Assembly (NCBI GenBank): GCA_033060915.1
Contig: CM065378.1
Location: 36,367,501-36,431,500 of the forward strand
DNA length: 64,000 nucleotides
Reading direction: 5' to 3'
From: Euryodendron excelsum
Taxonomy: Eukaryota > Streptophyta > Magnoliopsida > Ericales > Pentaphylacaceae
Shown: positions 1 through 9,926 of the stretch, one piece after another
How positions within the stretch are numbered: position 1 is the first letter of the stretch
How the letters are laid out: every line of letters begins with the position of its first letter
Made by a program: the position numbers and the translations under genes
Notes under the pieces: model-generated
The model's input: the letters and a program-made list of their open reading frames with translations, nothing else
Database searches by the model: none
Told to the model about the DNA's origin: nothing

Positions 1-437
1 TTTTTAGGACTGTTCCTCAGGTCTTCAGGGTTTTTCCAGTTTTACGCCGCTACTATTCCTCTATTTTCATCGATTACAACAAATCGTATTCTCCATAACA
101 GTCGAGTTACAGAATATAAGAAATCAAAATCTCCAAAATAGTGGAGTTCTAGAATATAAGAACTTAAAATCTCAAAAACAGTGGAGTTTCTATGCTTCGA
201 AAAATAATTATTACATCTGATTCTATGCCTCCTTAAACCGAAGTTCACAATCTAAGAGTCATGTAAAAAATACAATCACACAACATACATTTATGTGACC
301 ATAATAACTAGGCAGAATGTTGCAAAACAGAGGTTAGCACAAATCCATGTTCTACCCTAAGCATGCATGGAACCGATTTTCAAAAAACATGGTAGGTATT
401 ATACGTATACAGTATCAACCGTGGCTTTGATACTAAT
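1..437 (-). mobile_element. Copia element A, 5' leader side (minus strand), with primer-binding site
   Basis: This is the internal leader of a minus-strand Copia-type LTR retrotransposon running off the left edge. The clue is at 423-435, where the plus strand reads GGCTTTGATACTA. Its complement is a diverged tRNA-iMet-type primer-binding site (canonical TGGTATCAGAGCC). A degenerate LTR edge (TACTAGGG) follows directly. No gag domain is recognisable in 1-420; the short minus-strand reading frame at 42-248 has no family features. A 40-bp tandem repeat lies at 85-200. Element type is inferred from the PBS alone. Confidence 0.45.
85..200. repeat. Three 40-bp tandem units with a hairpin core
   Basis: CTCCA-type cores recur at 91, 131 and 171, exactly 40 bp apart, each followed by AGAATATAAGAA-like sequence in the first two units. 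The middle unit is an inverted repeat, CTCCA-AAATAG-TGGAG. The outer units keep the right arm (TCGAG, TGGAG) with mutated left arms. Confidence 0.75.
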
Positions 438-486
438 TACTAGGGACTGCGAAATTTTTCATGACCTAGCTATAGTGCATATGCAT
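438..486 (-). mobile_element. Copia element A, LTR, first segment
   Basis: Left-hand edge of the Copia 5' LTR, next to the PBS at 423-435. It is cut after 49 bp by the Tat element at 487 and resumes at 22,402 after the 5-bp target duplication (TGCAT at 482-486, CGCAT at 22,397-22,401). The expected TG end reads TA here. Confidence 0.45.
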
Positions 487-678
487 TGTAAGTGGGATTT
501 TCGGGAAGGGCTGGCCGATCACTCGAGCCAATGCTGATGAGCCCAAACTCGCTGCAAGAAAGAGAAGTTAGAATGAGTCGACTCTTTTTTGGCCGATCAC
601 ACTCCAATGATTAAGTTGGCAAGCTTAATCAAGAGTCAAATGAATAGAGGCAGTGTATATTTCAGATTAATTATCCAT
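487..678 (-). repeat. Tat element 3' LTR, outer segment
   Basis: Starts TGTAAGTGGG and aligns with 21,805-21,993 of the 5' LTR. It is interrupted after TCCAT (674-678) by the solo LTR at 679-5,501. Confidence 0.88.
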
Positions 679-879
679 TGTAAGCACCCTTTTTTTGACT
701 GCTCGGTAGTCTACGGTCTGTCCAGACTTGTAGTCAAGTTAATATGGACGTATTCCAATCGAAATCAACTCTCTAAGTCTAATCTCGTTTATTCGTCGCT
801 TCGCGGGCCCACTAGGCCCAAATAAAGGCAAAATGACCGAAATGCCCTTAGGGGCATTGTTCAGTCCAATTCCAAATCA

Positions 880-1052
880 GGCACGTCTTTACGAAGACAG
901 TAAGTCCCCTTTCCAATATTCCAAACTAGGCACGTCTTTCCGAAGACAGTAAGTTCCCTTTCCAATTCCAAATCAGGCCCGTATTTCCGAAGACGATAAG
1001 ACCCCTTTCCAATTCCAATAGGCATGTCTTTCCGAAGACGGTAAGTCCCCTT
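880..1052 (+). repeat. Four 45-49-bp tandem units in the Ogre-like U3
   Basis: The core GTCTTTCCGAAGACgGTAAG recurs with CGAAGAC at 892, 941, 988 and 1,033 (spacings 49, 47, 45). GTCTT and AAGAC are the arms of a 4-nt-loop inverted repeat. Copy D has only one such unit, near 48,790-48,815, so unit number varies between copies. Confidence 0.85.
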
Positions 1053-1416
1053 TAAACTTGTCGACCGGAACGAGACCCCAAGTCCCCTAGATGGTAGAAC
1101 GGTCTACCTTTGGCGCTTACTAGCCCACTAATGGAGAAATGTAGGTTTCGGCACGCCTTCTGAGAAAGTTGACTTCTCAGGCGCTAAGTCCTTTTAGCAG
1201 CTTCCCGAGATCAGGCAGTCTTGGGAATGATAGCGAACCGTCAGAGTAGCGGAAATACTCGCAAACATCGCAACTGTCAGAGTAGCAGAAATATTCACAA
1301 GCAGGTCGATATAAGAAATTGCCAACAAACCCCTGTATCATGAGACTGCCGTCAGAGTGGCGGAAACACTCAAAACCCAGGTCAACACTAGTGCCTGCTA
1401 GTCCACTTTGGTGAAA

Positions 1417-2075
1417 AATGACCAAATTGCCCCTAGAGCCATTTTCTGGCACATTTCTTGAGAACGCACCTGAGTCCTCAGAATGATAAGTCCAACCTTT
1501 CAAGATTGTCTTAAAAGCAATCCGGCATGATTAGGTGCCTTCTAGTCAGTTTCGGGCCAGTTTCGAGACTTTTCGGTCAAGATGACCATTTTACCCCTAG
1601 GCATCCGAATGCCCCGAGGACCACACCGGCTCTGGATATCAAGCCGGTAACCTTCCAAGAATGCTTCTTATAGTGCTCTCAACCTTCTATTATCTTTCCA
1701 GATCATTCTGAGTCAGTTTCGGTAAATCCAATGCAAAATGATTGTTTTGCCCCTGGTGGGCTGGTCGCCTTTTCTAGCCACACCCGCTCTGGGTATCAAA
1801 CCGGTAATCTCCCAAGAATGCTTTTTATAGTATTCTTGACGTTCATTTTTCTTTTCGGATAATTCTGAGTCAGTTCCAGGAAACCCGGTGCAAAATGACC
1901 GTTTTGCCCCTAGTGGGTCGGTTGCCTTTTTCTAGCCACACCGGCTCTGGGTATCAAATCGTTAACCTTTGGGAACATTCTAAATAATGTTTCTAAATCT
2001 CGAGTCTTCTTTCGGGACATTCTGAGTCCGTCCCGGTAGCTTTCCGGCCAGGTTGACTGTTTTGCCCCTAATGGC
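1417..2075 (+). repeat. Five-copy repeat of about 158 bp in the Ogre-like U3
   Basis: The motif AATGACCgTTTTGCCCCTA recurs at 1,417, 1,581, 1,737, 1,894 and 2,052 (spacings 164, 156, 157, 158). Between the motifs lie diverged versions of CACACCGGCTCTGGGTATCA. The same array and spacing occur in copies B and D. Confidence 0.85.
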
Positions 2076-2320
2076 TCGGTCAACCCTTCCAACACATTTT
2101 GTCACCCTTTTTCAAGTCCATTACCTCCGAGACCCTATTCTAAGGGTTCCTGCCCTTTTCCGGCCTTCCGGGCCATTCCCGGTCCCTTAAATCCTTCCCG
2201 GGCCTTCTAGAGTCACTCCTAGTAAAGCTAGGCTAAAAATTGCATGGTAGTCACTAGTACAGGCGCCCAAATCTTCTCCAGATACGTTGTTTGCCTACCT
2301 TAAAACTTTCCTAACTAGCT

Positions 2321-2424
2321 GGCACCACTAGTAGTGGCGCCAAGCCAATATTTGGCCTGGTAGAAGCATTTTTGGCCTGGCGTCACTGCAACAAGCGCTA
2401 GGTCATTCCTTTGTCTATAAATAC
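2321..2424 (+). promoter_or_regulatory. Ogre-like LTR core promoter, copy A: palindrome plus TATA box
   Basis: An inverted repeat of GGCACCACT and AGTGGCGCC (2,321-2,341) precedes a TATA box CTATAAATAC at 2,415-2,424. Equivalent TATA boxes are at 29,712 (B), 42,487 (C) and 50,093 (D), and the palindrome is best preserved in C (42,409-42,429). Conservation in four copies supports a real promoter. Confidence 0.7.
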
Positions 2425-4682
2425 AGAGCCTCCTCCAGCGTGAAAGAGGTCTACAAACTCAGTGTAAAAACCCTACTTTTTGATATACAGAGCTCTTTGC
2501 CTCTCTAAACCCTAGTCTCCTTAGGTTTTCCAAACCCTAGCCTCCATACACAAACCCTAGCCTCCTATACACTCACATACACTTCTATACACTCATACAC
2601 TAGCCTTCAACCCTCCTTTGAAGACTTGAAGTGCTGTAATCTGAAGCTTTGAAGATTGAAGACAAACTCTTGAAGATTGAAGTGAAGACTGAAGCAAGAC
2701 AAGAAAAGTAAAGCGCGCAAATTTAGGCAAAATAAAGAAGACACAAAGTAGGCTTTCTCTTTAAGTTTACGCATCTTCCCCCTCTCTTCTCTCTCCTAAC
2801 TCACTTGGGTTTTCTTTTATTTTAATCCCCCATCTTCTTCCCCCCCCCCCCCTTCTTGCATGCTTGAAACAAGGGAATTCCCGGTCCATGTGTAGGATTA
2901 GGCTATGGGAGAGTTACCGTATCGGGGACTTTCTTTTAGTCTAACCGAAGACCACGTGAGTTCGTCCCCTTGATTATGTGGTGAAGCCTTTAATCTTGTA
3001 TGTTCATAACCTCAATTTGCATTGTGCATATCATGATCTTGCATTCTTTCAAAATTCATTTTCAAACTCGTTTTCAAAAGCTTACATCAAAATTTTCTTT
3101 TTCAAAATCACAATCCTAAGGTGATTCTAGCCTTTCCATGGCTAGGGTTGCTTTAGGAAAGTGTTACATTTAAAGTGACCAATATGGTCCATATTTTCAA
3201 AACATAGTTGTTTTCAAAACCACTATCTTAAAGTGATTATAACCTTCTTATGGTTAGAATCGCTTTAGGAAAGTAAGATATTTTGTATACTTTCTAAAAA
3301 TTTTATTTTCAAATCTCTCATTCTAAAAACTTCTCTTTCAACATACTTTCTAAAAACGCTCTCCAATCTCTTTCTTCAAATTCCTTTCCAAAATTGTTTT
3401 CCAAAAATCTATTTTCAAAACTTCCTTTTCAACTCCTTTCCAAAACATTCTCTTCAAAATTCTTTTTCTAAAAACACTCCCTAGGTTTCCTTCTTAGAAA
3501 ACTCTCTCCAATCTCCTTTCCAAAATTGTTTTTCAAAAACTCCTTTCCAACAATCTCTTTCCAAGAACATCTCTTCTAAAAGCTCCTTTCCAAAAACGTT
3601 TTCCTCAAAGTTCACTCTCCAAAGACGCTACTTACGTTTCCTTCCTAAACAACTCTTTCCAAAAATCTCTTTCTAAAAACTCCTCACTAGGATTTCTTTC
3701 CAAAAACTCTCTCTTTTCAAAATTCACTTTCTAGAAACTCCTCTTTAAGATTTCCTTCCAAAAATCTCCCTTTCTAAAAACTCTTTCCTTAGAGCCTAAG
3801 TTAAACCCTAGAACCCACATTTAGGAAACTCTAATTTTCCTCCCCAAAAACATAGTTTCCAATTTCCTATTTTGGCCTCAAAATCTAGGTTTTCAAAACT
3901 TCTCGTTTTCTATATCAAAACTATACATATTTTGAAAACCTCTTTTCTACGTCAAAACTATAGTCTTTCAAATCTAGGGTTTTTAAAACTTTACCTTTCA
4001 AATCCTTACGAAATCCAATCTTCCCATTTAGGAAACTAGATCCTATCCTCCATTTTTGGAAACAAAATCAAAACACTTCTTCATAGGCATAAACTCCTAA
4101 TCTTTCCTAATTCAACTCCTTCCTAATCTAATACTTTCCTAAACCTTAAGTTTCCTAAACTTAAACTTTTGAATCTTTCCTTAAACTTTAAGCTTTCAAA
4201 CCTTTCTTAATTTCATCCCTTTCCAAATCTTAATTTTCCAAATCTAAGTTTTCAAACCCTTCTTAAACTCAAAACCTTTCCTAATTTCAAGAATTTCTAA
4301 AACTCAAACTTTGAATCTTTCTAAAATTCTAAACTTCCCTATTTCAAAACATTCTAAATTCAAAACTTTCCAATTTCAATACTTTCTTAAAACGAAAACT
4401 TTCCTAAAACGAAACTTTCCAAAAATGACACTTTCCTATTTTGAAACTTTCCTAAATCGGACCTTTCCTAATTCGAACCCTTCCTAAATCTAATCTTTCT
4501 TCGATCTTCCAAGTCTAACATTTGAGTCAAGTTTTTCTTAATCTCGAGTTCTTTCTAAATCCTACCTTCCTAGGTCTAGGGTCTCTATTCTTCCATTTCA
4601 AATTCCAATATTCCATTCTAAATTTAAATCATATCCAAATTCCAATTCAACTCCTTTTTCAAATCAAATCTTCTATTTTCTA

Positions 4683-5140
4683 TCGGACTCTGCTCCGAAC
4701 TACGACTGACCTAATTCCTCAAAAAGGATACGTAGGCAACCCTCATAAGTGCGGTCATAACCTTTTTCAAGTCTCAAATTTCACAACCTTTTTTAAATCT
4801 CCAATTCCATAATCTATTTCAAACTTCCAATTCCAAAAATCTGTTTTCAAATCTGTTTTCAATTTCAATTTTAAATCTATCTTTTCAAATTTCTTTTAAA
4901 TCAAATCAATTTCTTTTCAAATCTATTTCCAAATCTATTTCTAATTTTCTTTTCTTACACTTGCATATCATGCATCATTCTTTTTAAACATTCTTTTCTA
5001 AAGTGGATAAGATTGGACATTTGTTAGTTGAAGACTCTCATAGGTGAATTTAGAGTAAATAGACATGTAGGTACCGCAAGGGCGAGGTAAGGTGATGACT
5101 TAGTGCGTCTTTCCTACACGTAACCAACCTCCGAACCTAG
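4683..5140 (+). other. Two conserved blocks near the 3' end of the Ogre-like LTR
   Basis: Block 1 (about 4,683-4,755) reads CCGAACTACGACTGACCT then GGATACGTAGGCAACC. Block 2 (about 5,068-5,140) contains CACGTAACCAACCTCCGAACC. Both recur in copies B (31,589-31,672; 31,866-31,940) and D (52,487-52,555; 52,843-52,917), and block 1 also in C (44,515-44,592). The surrounding LTR has diverged far more. Function is unknown; an RNA processing, packaging or priming role is possible. Confidence 0.6.
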
Positions 5141-5501
5141 AATCACTGTTTTCAAAGACCAAAATGGAGTTTATTTTCAAAAAAGGGCTTAAATGTTTTC
5201 TAAAGGTTGCCAAACAACCTGTTTTTTTAAATACCCTCTCTTAAGGTAGTATTTTCAAAATCGTTTTCAAAAACTCTAAGTGTGATCCTCGAATTGAGCT
5301 TAGTTTTTAGGTGACTTAACTCACTTTAATCAAGTTAGGTGGTGACTCCAAATTGTTTTTCAAAAGCCCTTTATTCAAATCTATTTTTCATTCGAACATA
5401 GTCGCACTCATTCTTCTAGGAGGGTGAGTTCTAACGAGAGAGTACAGTGTTTTTCCCGCTTGTATGTGTATTCTTCAAGTGCGAAAAATCTGGGCGCGAC
5501 A

Positions 5502-5915
5502 TCCATACCTTGCTCTTGAGGGCTTTCGGTATTTATAGTGTGATCGATGGAGTGTTTTTTCCTTTGGTCTACCAGAAGTTCATCATGACCTGCTGTGTAG
5601 ACTTCATCATTCGTCGCCGCCTGACCGAATGCAGGTCCTGCCTTATCGTCGCACCAAAATTTGGTTGATCAGACGTGCAGGTCGACATCGCGTGGGGCCG
5701 CTCATGCATTTAATGCAGGTCAACTCCGTATTAAATGCTCTAAGACGGCTAGCGGTTTGGGCTTACCTTTTGTAGTTTTGGGCCTTGGTCGGCAGCAAGC
5801 CAACACACTGGGCCAGACTATCTTTTAGTATTAATTTGGGACCCTCCGTAGCCCAGCCTCAATTATTTTGATTAGGCCTAACCAGATGGGTTGGGCTGCG
5901 AACATTTAACCCAAA
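5502..5915 (-). repeat. Tat element 3' LTR, inner segment
   Basis: Resumes the LTR after the solo-LTR insertion and aligns with 21,994-22,396. Minus-strand TATA candidate near 5,530-5,540 (CTATAAATACC), matching 22,019-22,028 in the other LTR. The inner end is at 5,915, followed by the polypurine tract. Confidence 0.85.
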
Positions 5916-5930
5916 ATTGCCCCCAACCCT
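5916..5930 (-). other. Polypurine tract of the Tat element
   Basis: The minus strand reads GGGTTGGGGGCAATTT directly against the LTR edge, the position and composition expected of a plus-strand DNA primer. Confidence 0.75.
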
Positions 5931-6274
5931 TGCATCGTTTTGAATTCCAAACGGCCAGAGGCTGCGTTGGGTTATAATGGCACCCCTTTAGATACAAGGC
6001 CGTTTCATCAGTTACCTGGCCACGCGAACGGTGGGGATTTAAAGCTGCAGTGATGGGGTGCCGCCGAATTGTCGGTCGATGTGACGGTTCAATGGAACGA
6101 CATGATTGTGTGTATATAAAAGGATGAAATCATTTTTGGTGCAAGGCACTTCATTTTCTTTCATCTCCTTGTCTAGCATGTTTGTTGCCAATTCTAACTC
6201 CCACCACTGTAAGTCTCTCTAAGCCCATATCTCTTTTGTGCTTTGCTTATCTTCACATTTTCGACAGTTGTCCC
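5931..6274 (+). promoter_or_regulatory. Putative promoter and 5' leader of the antisense extra gene
   Basis: This 344-bp stretch between the Tat 3' LTR and the Athila-like insertion is GC-richer than its surroundings. It carries TATATAAAAG at about 6,114-6,122, a possible start near 6,145-6,150, and a T/C-rich leader. A possible short leader intron runs from GTAAGT (6,209) to ACAG (6,267), 59 nt, short for a plant intron. Before the insertion at 6,275 this leader joined directly to the ATG now at 13,597. Promoter activity is inferred. Confidence 0.5.
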
Positions 6275-7070
6275 TGATTGCTTCCAGAAACTGCGCTATG
6301 ATCCGCAATTGCACGGCTGCGATGTAGTAATACTCGAAGGAGTCCGAGGTCGATCCACAGGGAAGACGGTTGGTGTCCGAAGGAAACTCTCTTTAAACAA
6401 ACAAAAACTCAAAGAATAATCTCAAAAATAAGAAATAAAAATGTTTTGGTTTGAAGAGATTGTTTATCTAATGATTAAATAAAAATAAGGGTTTTACTAA
6501 GTAAAAGAAGATCTTAACTAAGAACGATTCAATTGCCCGGTAGAATGATAATTTCTCAAGGTATTTGTTTGTAACTCAATTCAACAACAACAACTTATGT
6601 CATTGAATCGGAAGATTTTGCGGTTAAAACCAATTTAGAATCTATCTCAACTTTATTCAGCATTTTTAGAAAATAGATTTGAAGCATTCATATCAGGGAT
6701 CTAAGTAACACCCATACGAGATCAACGTCGCGCATGAACACTTAAAGATATGATCACAAACCCTTGATTTCGAAAGAAAAAGAATGAAGAAAAGAAAGAT
6801 TCATTATTTAAAAGATGAAACGAGAAAGCCCAATTGAAACCTTGTCAAATCATCAATCCCCGGACAATCTTCACGTTCCTTGCCAAGAAAGATGATTAGC
6901 TACTCATGAACATAATGAAATCTAAAGTTTGTATTGAAAGCAATGAAATCAAAGACAAGAATATTATTAATCTCATGAAAGAAGACAATATGAAATCTCT
7001 CTAATACTCTCTCTAAGTCTAAAGGTAACGTCTAAAACTCAGCACCCCGAATTAGGGTTTACAAGGAAGT

Positions 7071-7080
7071 ATTTATAGGT
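7071..7080 (-). promoter_or_regulatory. TATA box of Athila-like LTR 1 (3' copy)
   Basis: The minus strand reads ACCTATAAAT, with the palindrome array starting about 20 bp upstream. The same sequence occurs in the 5' LTR near 13,078-13,087, where it would drive the element. Confidence 0.6.
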
Positions 7081-7100
7081 TTAAAGTTATACAGAAAATT

Positions 7101-7374
7101 GGATCTCCGTAGGGTGTCTGGACACTTTATCAATTCCCAGGGTGTCCGGACACGCGTCCGGACACTCTGCTCAAGGTTCGAAATAAGCTTGCAGAAGTTG
7201 TCCAAGGTGTCCGGACATGTGTCCGGACATTGTCACATTCCCAAAGGTGTCCGGACACGTGTTCGGACTTCCTGATTTTGTTCTTGAATTGAGCCTCTGA
7301 AGTTTCTTAGGGTGTCCGGACACATGTCCGGACATGCTGACATCACTCGGGGTGTCCAGACATGTGTCTGGACA
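7101..7374. repeat. Palindrome array GTGTCCGGACAC in the LTR (3' copy)
   Basis: Six 24-bp units, each two TGTCCGGACA palindromes 12 bp apart, begin at 7,101 (degenerate), 7,141, 7,206, 7,245, 7,311 and 7,351. Spacing alternates 40, 65, 39, 66, 40. The junction between the two palindromes often creates ACACGTGT, containing the G-box core CACGTG. Confidence 0.92.
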
Positions 7375-7580
7375 TCCTTGTCAAGTTTGGCTAATTTTGC
7401 TCTTTTGTCCAGATTTCTCTTTTGAATACTTCCAAACACTTCCGGATGCTCCAATTCACTCCAAAACCCTATAAAATATCCAAATAAACTTTATTAGACT
7501 AAAAAAATAAATATAACATTATTTTAAGGCTAACACAGTACAAATTGAAGCAAATGAATTACACTTTAATAGTGAAATCA

Positions 7581-7592
7581 CACCCCCCAACT
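7581..7592 (-). other. Polypurine tract of Athila-like element 1
   Basis: The minus strand reads AAGTTGGGGGGTG directly before the 3' LTR. Confidence 0.75.
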
Positions 7593-9643
7593 TAACTTTT
7601 GCTAGACCCTAGCAAAACTTCTAAACTCTAGATGAAATAAGACTCCACTTTCGTAGGGATTACGGATGCATTTAGCTTATGCATCAAGCCTTTGAACCCC
7701 TAGGTTACCCTAGTGGACGAGTATAGTCTCGTGAGGGTTTCCAGTGATGATACCCACAAACATCACAACCATCCTGCACTCAAAAGTAGTTAGAACAGTT
7801 AATACCATGTAGGAGTCAAAATGAATCACTAAATCCCAACTCATCTAAACTATAACATAAACGTTAGAAAAAATCTCAAATAACATAGAAGGGATTCAGT
7901 ACAAGTGTATAACCATCAAAACCCCATAGATCAACAAAAGAAATCAAGCAATCTGAACCTTAAAGTTTTGATTCAAAACCTCATCGGGCATACACTCGCA
8001 AATAATAGAAACTCAGGGTACTCACAATGGAAAGCTCATCCTTAAGAGAAAATGCATAGGGAAACGAGAGAGCAATCCGATTACAAGAACCGATAAAATG
8101 AAAGTGTATCCAACTTAGCATAGCTTCATGAAGAAATATTCAATGTAAAAACTGATCGAGTATTCAAAAGTATATGAACTGAACTCAATAACTCAAAAAC
8201 ACCTGTCATGCACACTTTGAATCAAAAAGGACTTTCAAGGTTAAAACATGGCGAAGAGGTATAGGTTAGAAAAAGAAAAGATAATTGGCTTAAAACATGC
8301 GTGTTCAAGACATGCAATGGAAAATCAGTACACATTTCCAATTCCCCAATTTCATTTAATATTTTGTTCTCGTTTTTCCTTTTTTTCTTTTTTTTCCTGC
8401 TCAAACATCCAACCTCTTTATTTTATTTTTTCTTGTACTTCCCTTCTTTTGCTTTCTTTGCTGACTTCTCTTTTTCACAATCTCATCACAAACATATCAC
8501 CCTTCTTTATTTACAACTCAACTTCTAACAAATGAAGATACTTGTATTCTTATATGGGGAAATACTTTGGTATTGGTGTAATCAAGCAGAGATTAATCAA
8601 GTATAGGCTCAAGAACGTTTCAAGGGAATGATTACAACAAGAAAATCTGTGGCTCAAAATAAGAAAAATGGCCTAGTTTCATCTCCAAAAGTGTGCACAC
8701 TCAATCACATTAAGTTCCTAACTTTCAAATACTCAAAACAGTTTAACATATGAATCAAACCAAAAGTAATGAAGCTATTGAATGAAAGAGATATGAAAGA
8801 ATTTATTCAGAGTAAATGTAGACACTCAGAAAAATGTTATGGCTTTAAAGCTCACAAGGTATAAATCTCCACTCATTCATGGATTCGAATTACTCAAAAA
8901 CCAAGGTTGAAATCTAATGTAATAATGATGCAAACAAATGTCATTCTCCTAAGCCATGTATCTCAGATAAACTCTAACAGTTATGTTAAGGTTAAAAGAA
9001 CAACTCAAAAAGTCATAATACATCTCCTGCATTCAACCCTCAAGATTGCATTCAAATTGATCTATAGGCATTCATACCCTAAACATCATAGACATGATCA
9101 CTTAAAATGATATGATTAGCTACTCAATAATTAAGCTCTAATAGGAAAAATAGAGTAGATGAGATTAAACTTGCCATCATGATTCGCAGTGTAAATCAAG
9201 AAAAGTATGTCAATAAAACCTGCATGTTTAGTCATTTAGGCAAGCATCGGAGCACAGTACTCCTAATCATCCACTCAAACCCAAGAACACTCATCTATTA
9301 TATCACAGCTAATCAGAATATCCATCAATACATCAAGATCAAATCCACAAATTATCCAAAGAAAACTTTTTTTTTTTTTTAAATTTTTGCAACAAAAAAT
9401 TCAAAACAAAACAAAATGAAAACTACTAGAACTAGTTCTCCTCCCTCCAACTAAAATCATGCAATGTCCTCAATGCTAAAAAAAAAATAAAGAGAACAAC
9501 CAAAGACGCTAAGGAAGAAAGACCGGGTACGACATCCCCCCAACTAAGAGGAAACTTTTAAAAATAAAATAAAAACCTAGAAACTAACAAAAACCTAAAA
9601 ATAACTAACATAATTATTATACACTACCAAGGATTGCTGGTCT
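7593..9643 (-). other. Non-coding interior of Athila-like element 1
   Basis: About 2 kb of AT-rich DNA where pol would lie in an autonomous Athila. I see no RT, RNase H or integrase motifs on either strand. The frames at 8,222-8,535 are T-rich low complexity without family features. Homopolymer runs occur near 9,369-9,380 (T) and 9,480-9,488 (A). Confidence 0.6.
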
Positions 9644-9926
9644 TCAATCAGGAGGTGGTTCAAAATAAGGGGCCCACTGAGCTACTCGTAAGCATTGCCA
9701 TACCTTCACCTTGTCACTCACTATTTGGGTACACTCAAACTGGTCACATTCTAACCGGCCATAAGTCTCATTCATCACCAACGTTTGCTCTATTTGACCT
9801 TTGATGCACTCGCTCTCCAAATGGTTGTCCACTAAGGTGTCAATAAAGTTTATTTGCCTTACATGTTCACACTCACCCAACTGTTTGCTCAGATTAAAGA
9901 TGTTTAGTTCAGTAGTCAAACATCCC
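9644..9926 (-). pseudogene. Remnant of the pol linker after protease (Athila-type)
   Basis: The minus-strand frame reads TTELNIFNLSKQ and then INFIDTLVDNH. In Athila polyproteins, as I recall them, the matching segment (LELNIF.., ..INTLVEEH) follows the aspartic protease domain. Here it comes directly after the gag end, so protease has been deleted cleanly at about 9,925. The rest of pol is absent. It may be an untranslated leftover. Confidence 0.55.

Larger units (their letters stand above)
679..5501 (+). mobile_element. Ogre-like (Tat) solo LTR, copy A, 4.8 kb
   Basis: A single giant LTR beginning TGTAAGCACC and ending GGCGCGACA, flanked by a perfect 5-bp duplication TCCAT (674-678 and 5,502-5,506). 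No PBS or interior adjoins it, so it is a solo LTR left by LTR-LTR recombination. It is the same family as copy B (28,044-32,297), which does carry a PBS. The U3 part (679 to about 2,410) has short hairpins and spaced repeats. A TATA box is at 2,415. The rest is a long T/C-rich tract dominated by variations of TTTCCAAAA, with two sharply conserved blocks near its 3' end. Short reading frames in it (589-825, 1,177-1,503, 4,522-4,812) have no family features. Copies A and D form one subfamily, B and C another. Confidence 0.9.
6275..7580 (-). repeat. Athila-like element 1, 3' LTR
   Basis: Begins TGATTGCTTCCAG and ends GTGAAATCA; aligned along its full length with 12,282-13,588. Confidence 0.93.

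Noticed and set aside
589..5668. Short reading frames in the first 5.7 kb (589-825, 1,177-1,503, 4,522-4,812, 5,447-5,668) as genes
   Set aside because: They lie wholly within LTR sequence that recurs non-coding elsewhere in the window and have no family features.
7101..7374. CRISPR-like array (24-bp near-identical repeats with unrelated spacers)
   Set aside because: Spacers alternate 16 and 41 bp, the array is duplicated in both LTRs of a plant retrotransposon, and there are no cas genes.
8222..8535. Overlapping frames on both strands rich in Phe/Ser/Leu
   Set aside because: T- and C-rich low-complexity DNA inside the Athila-like interior; composition alone explains them.
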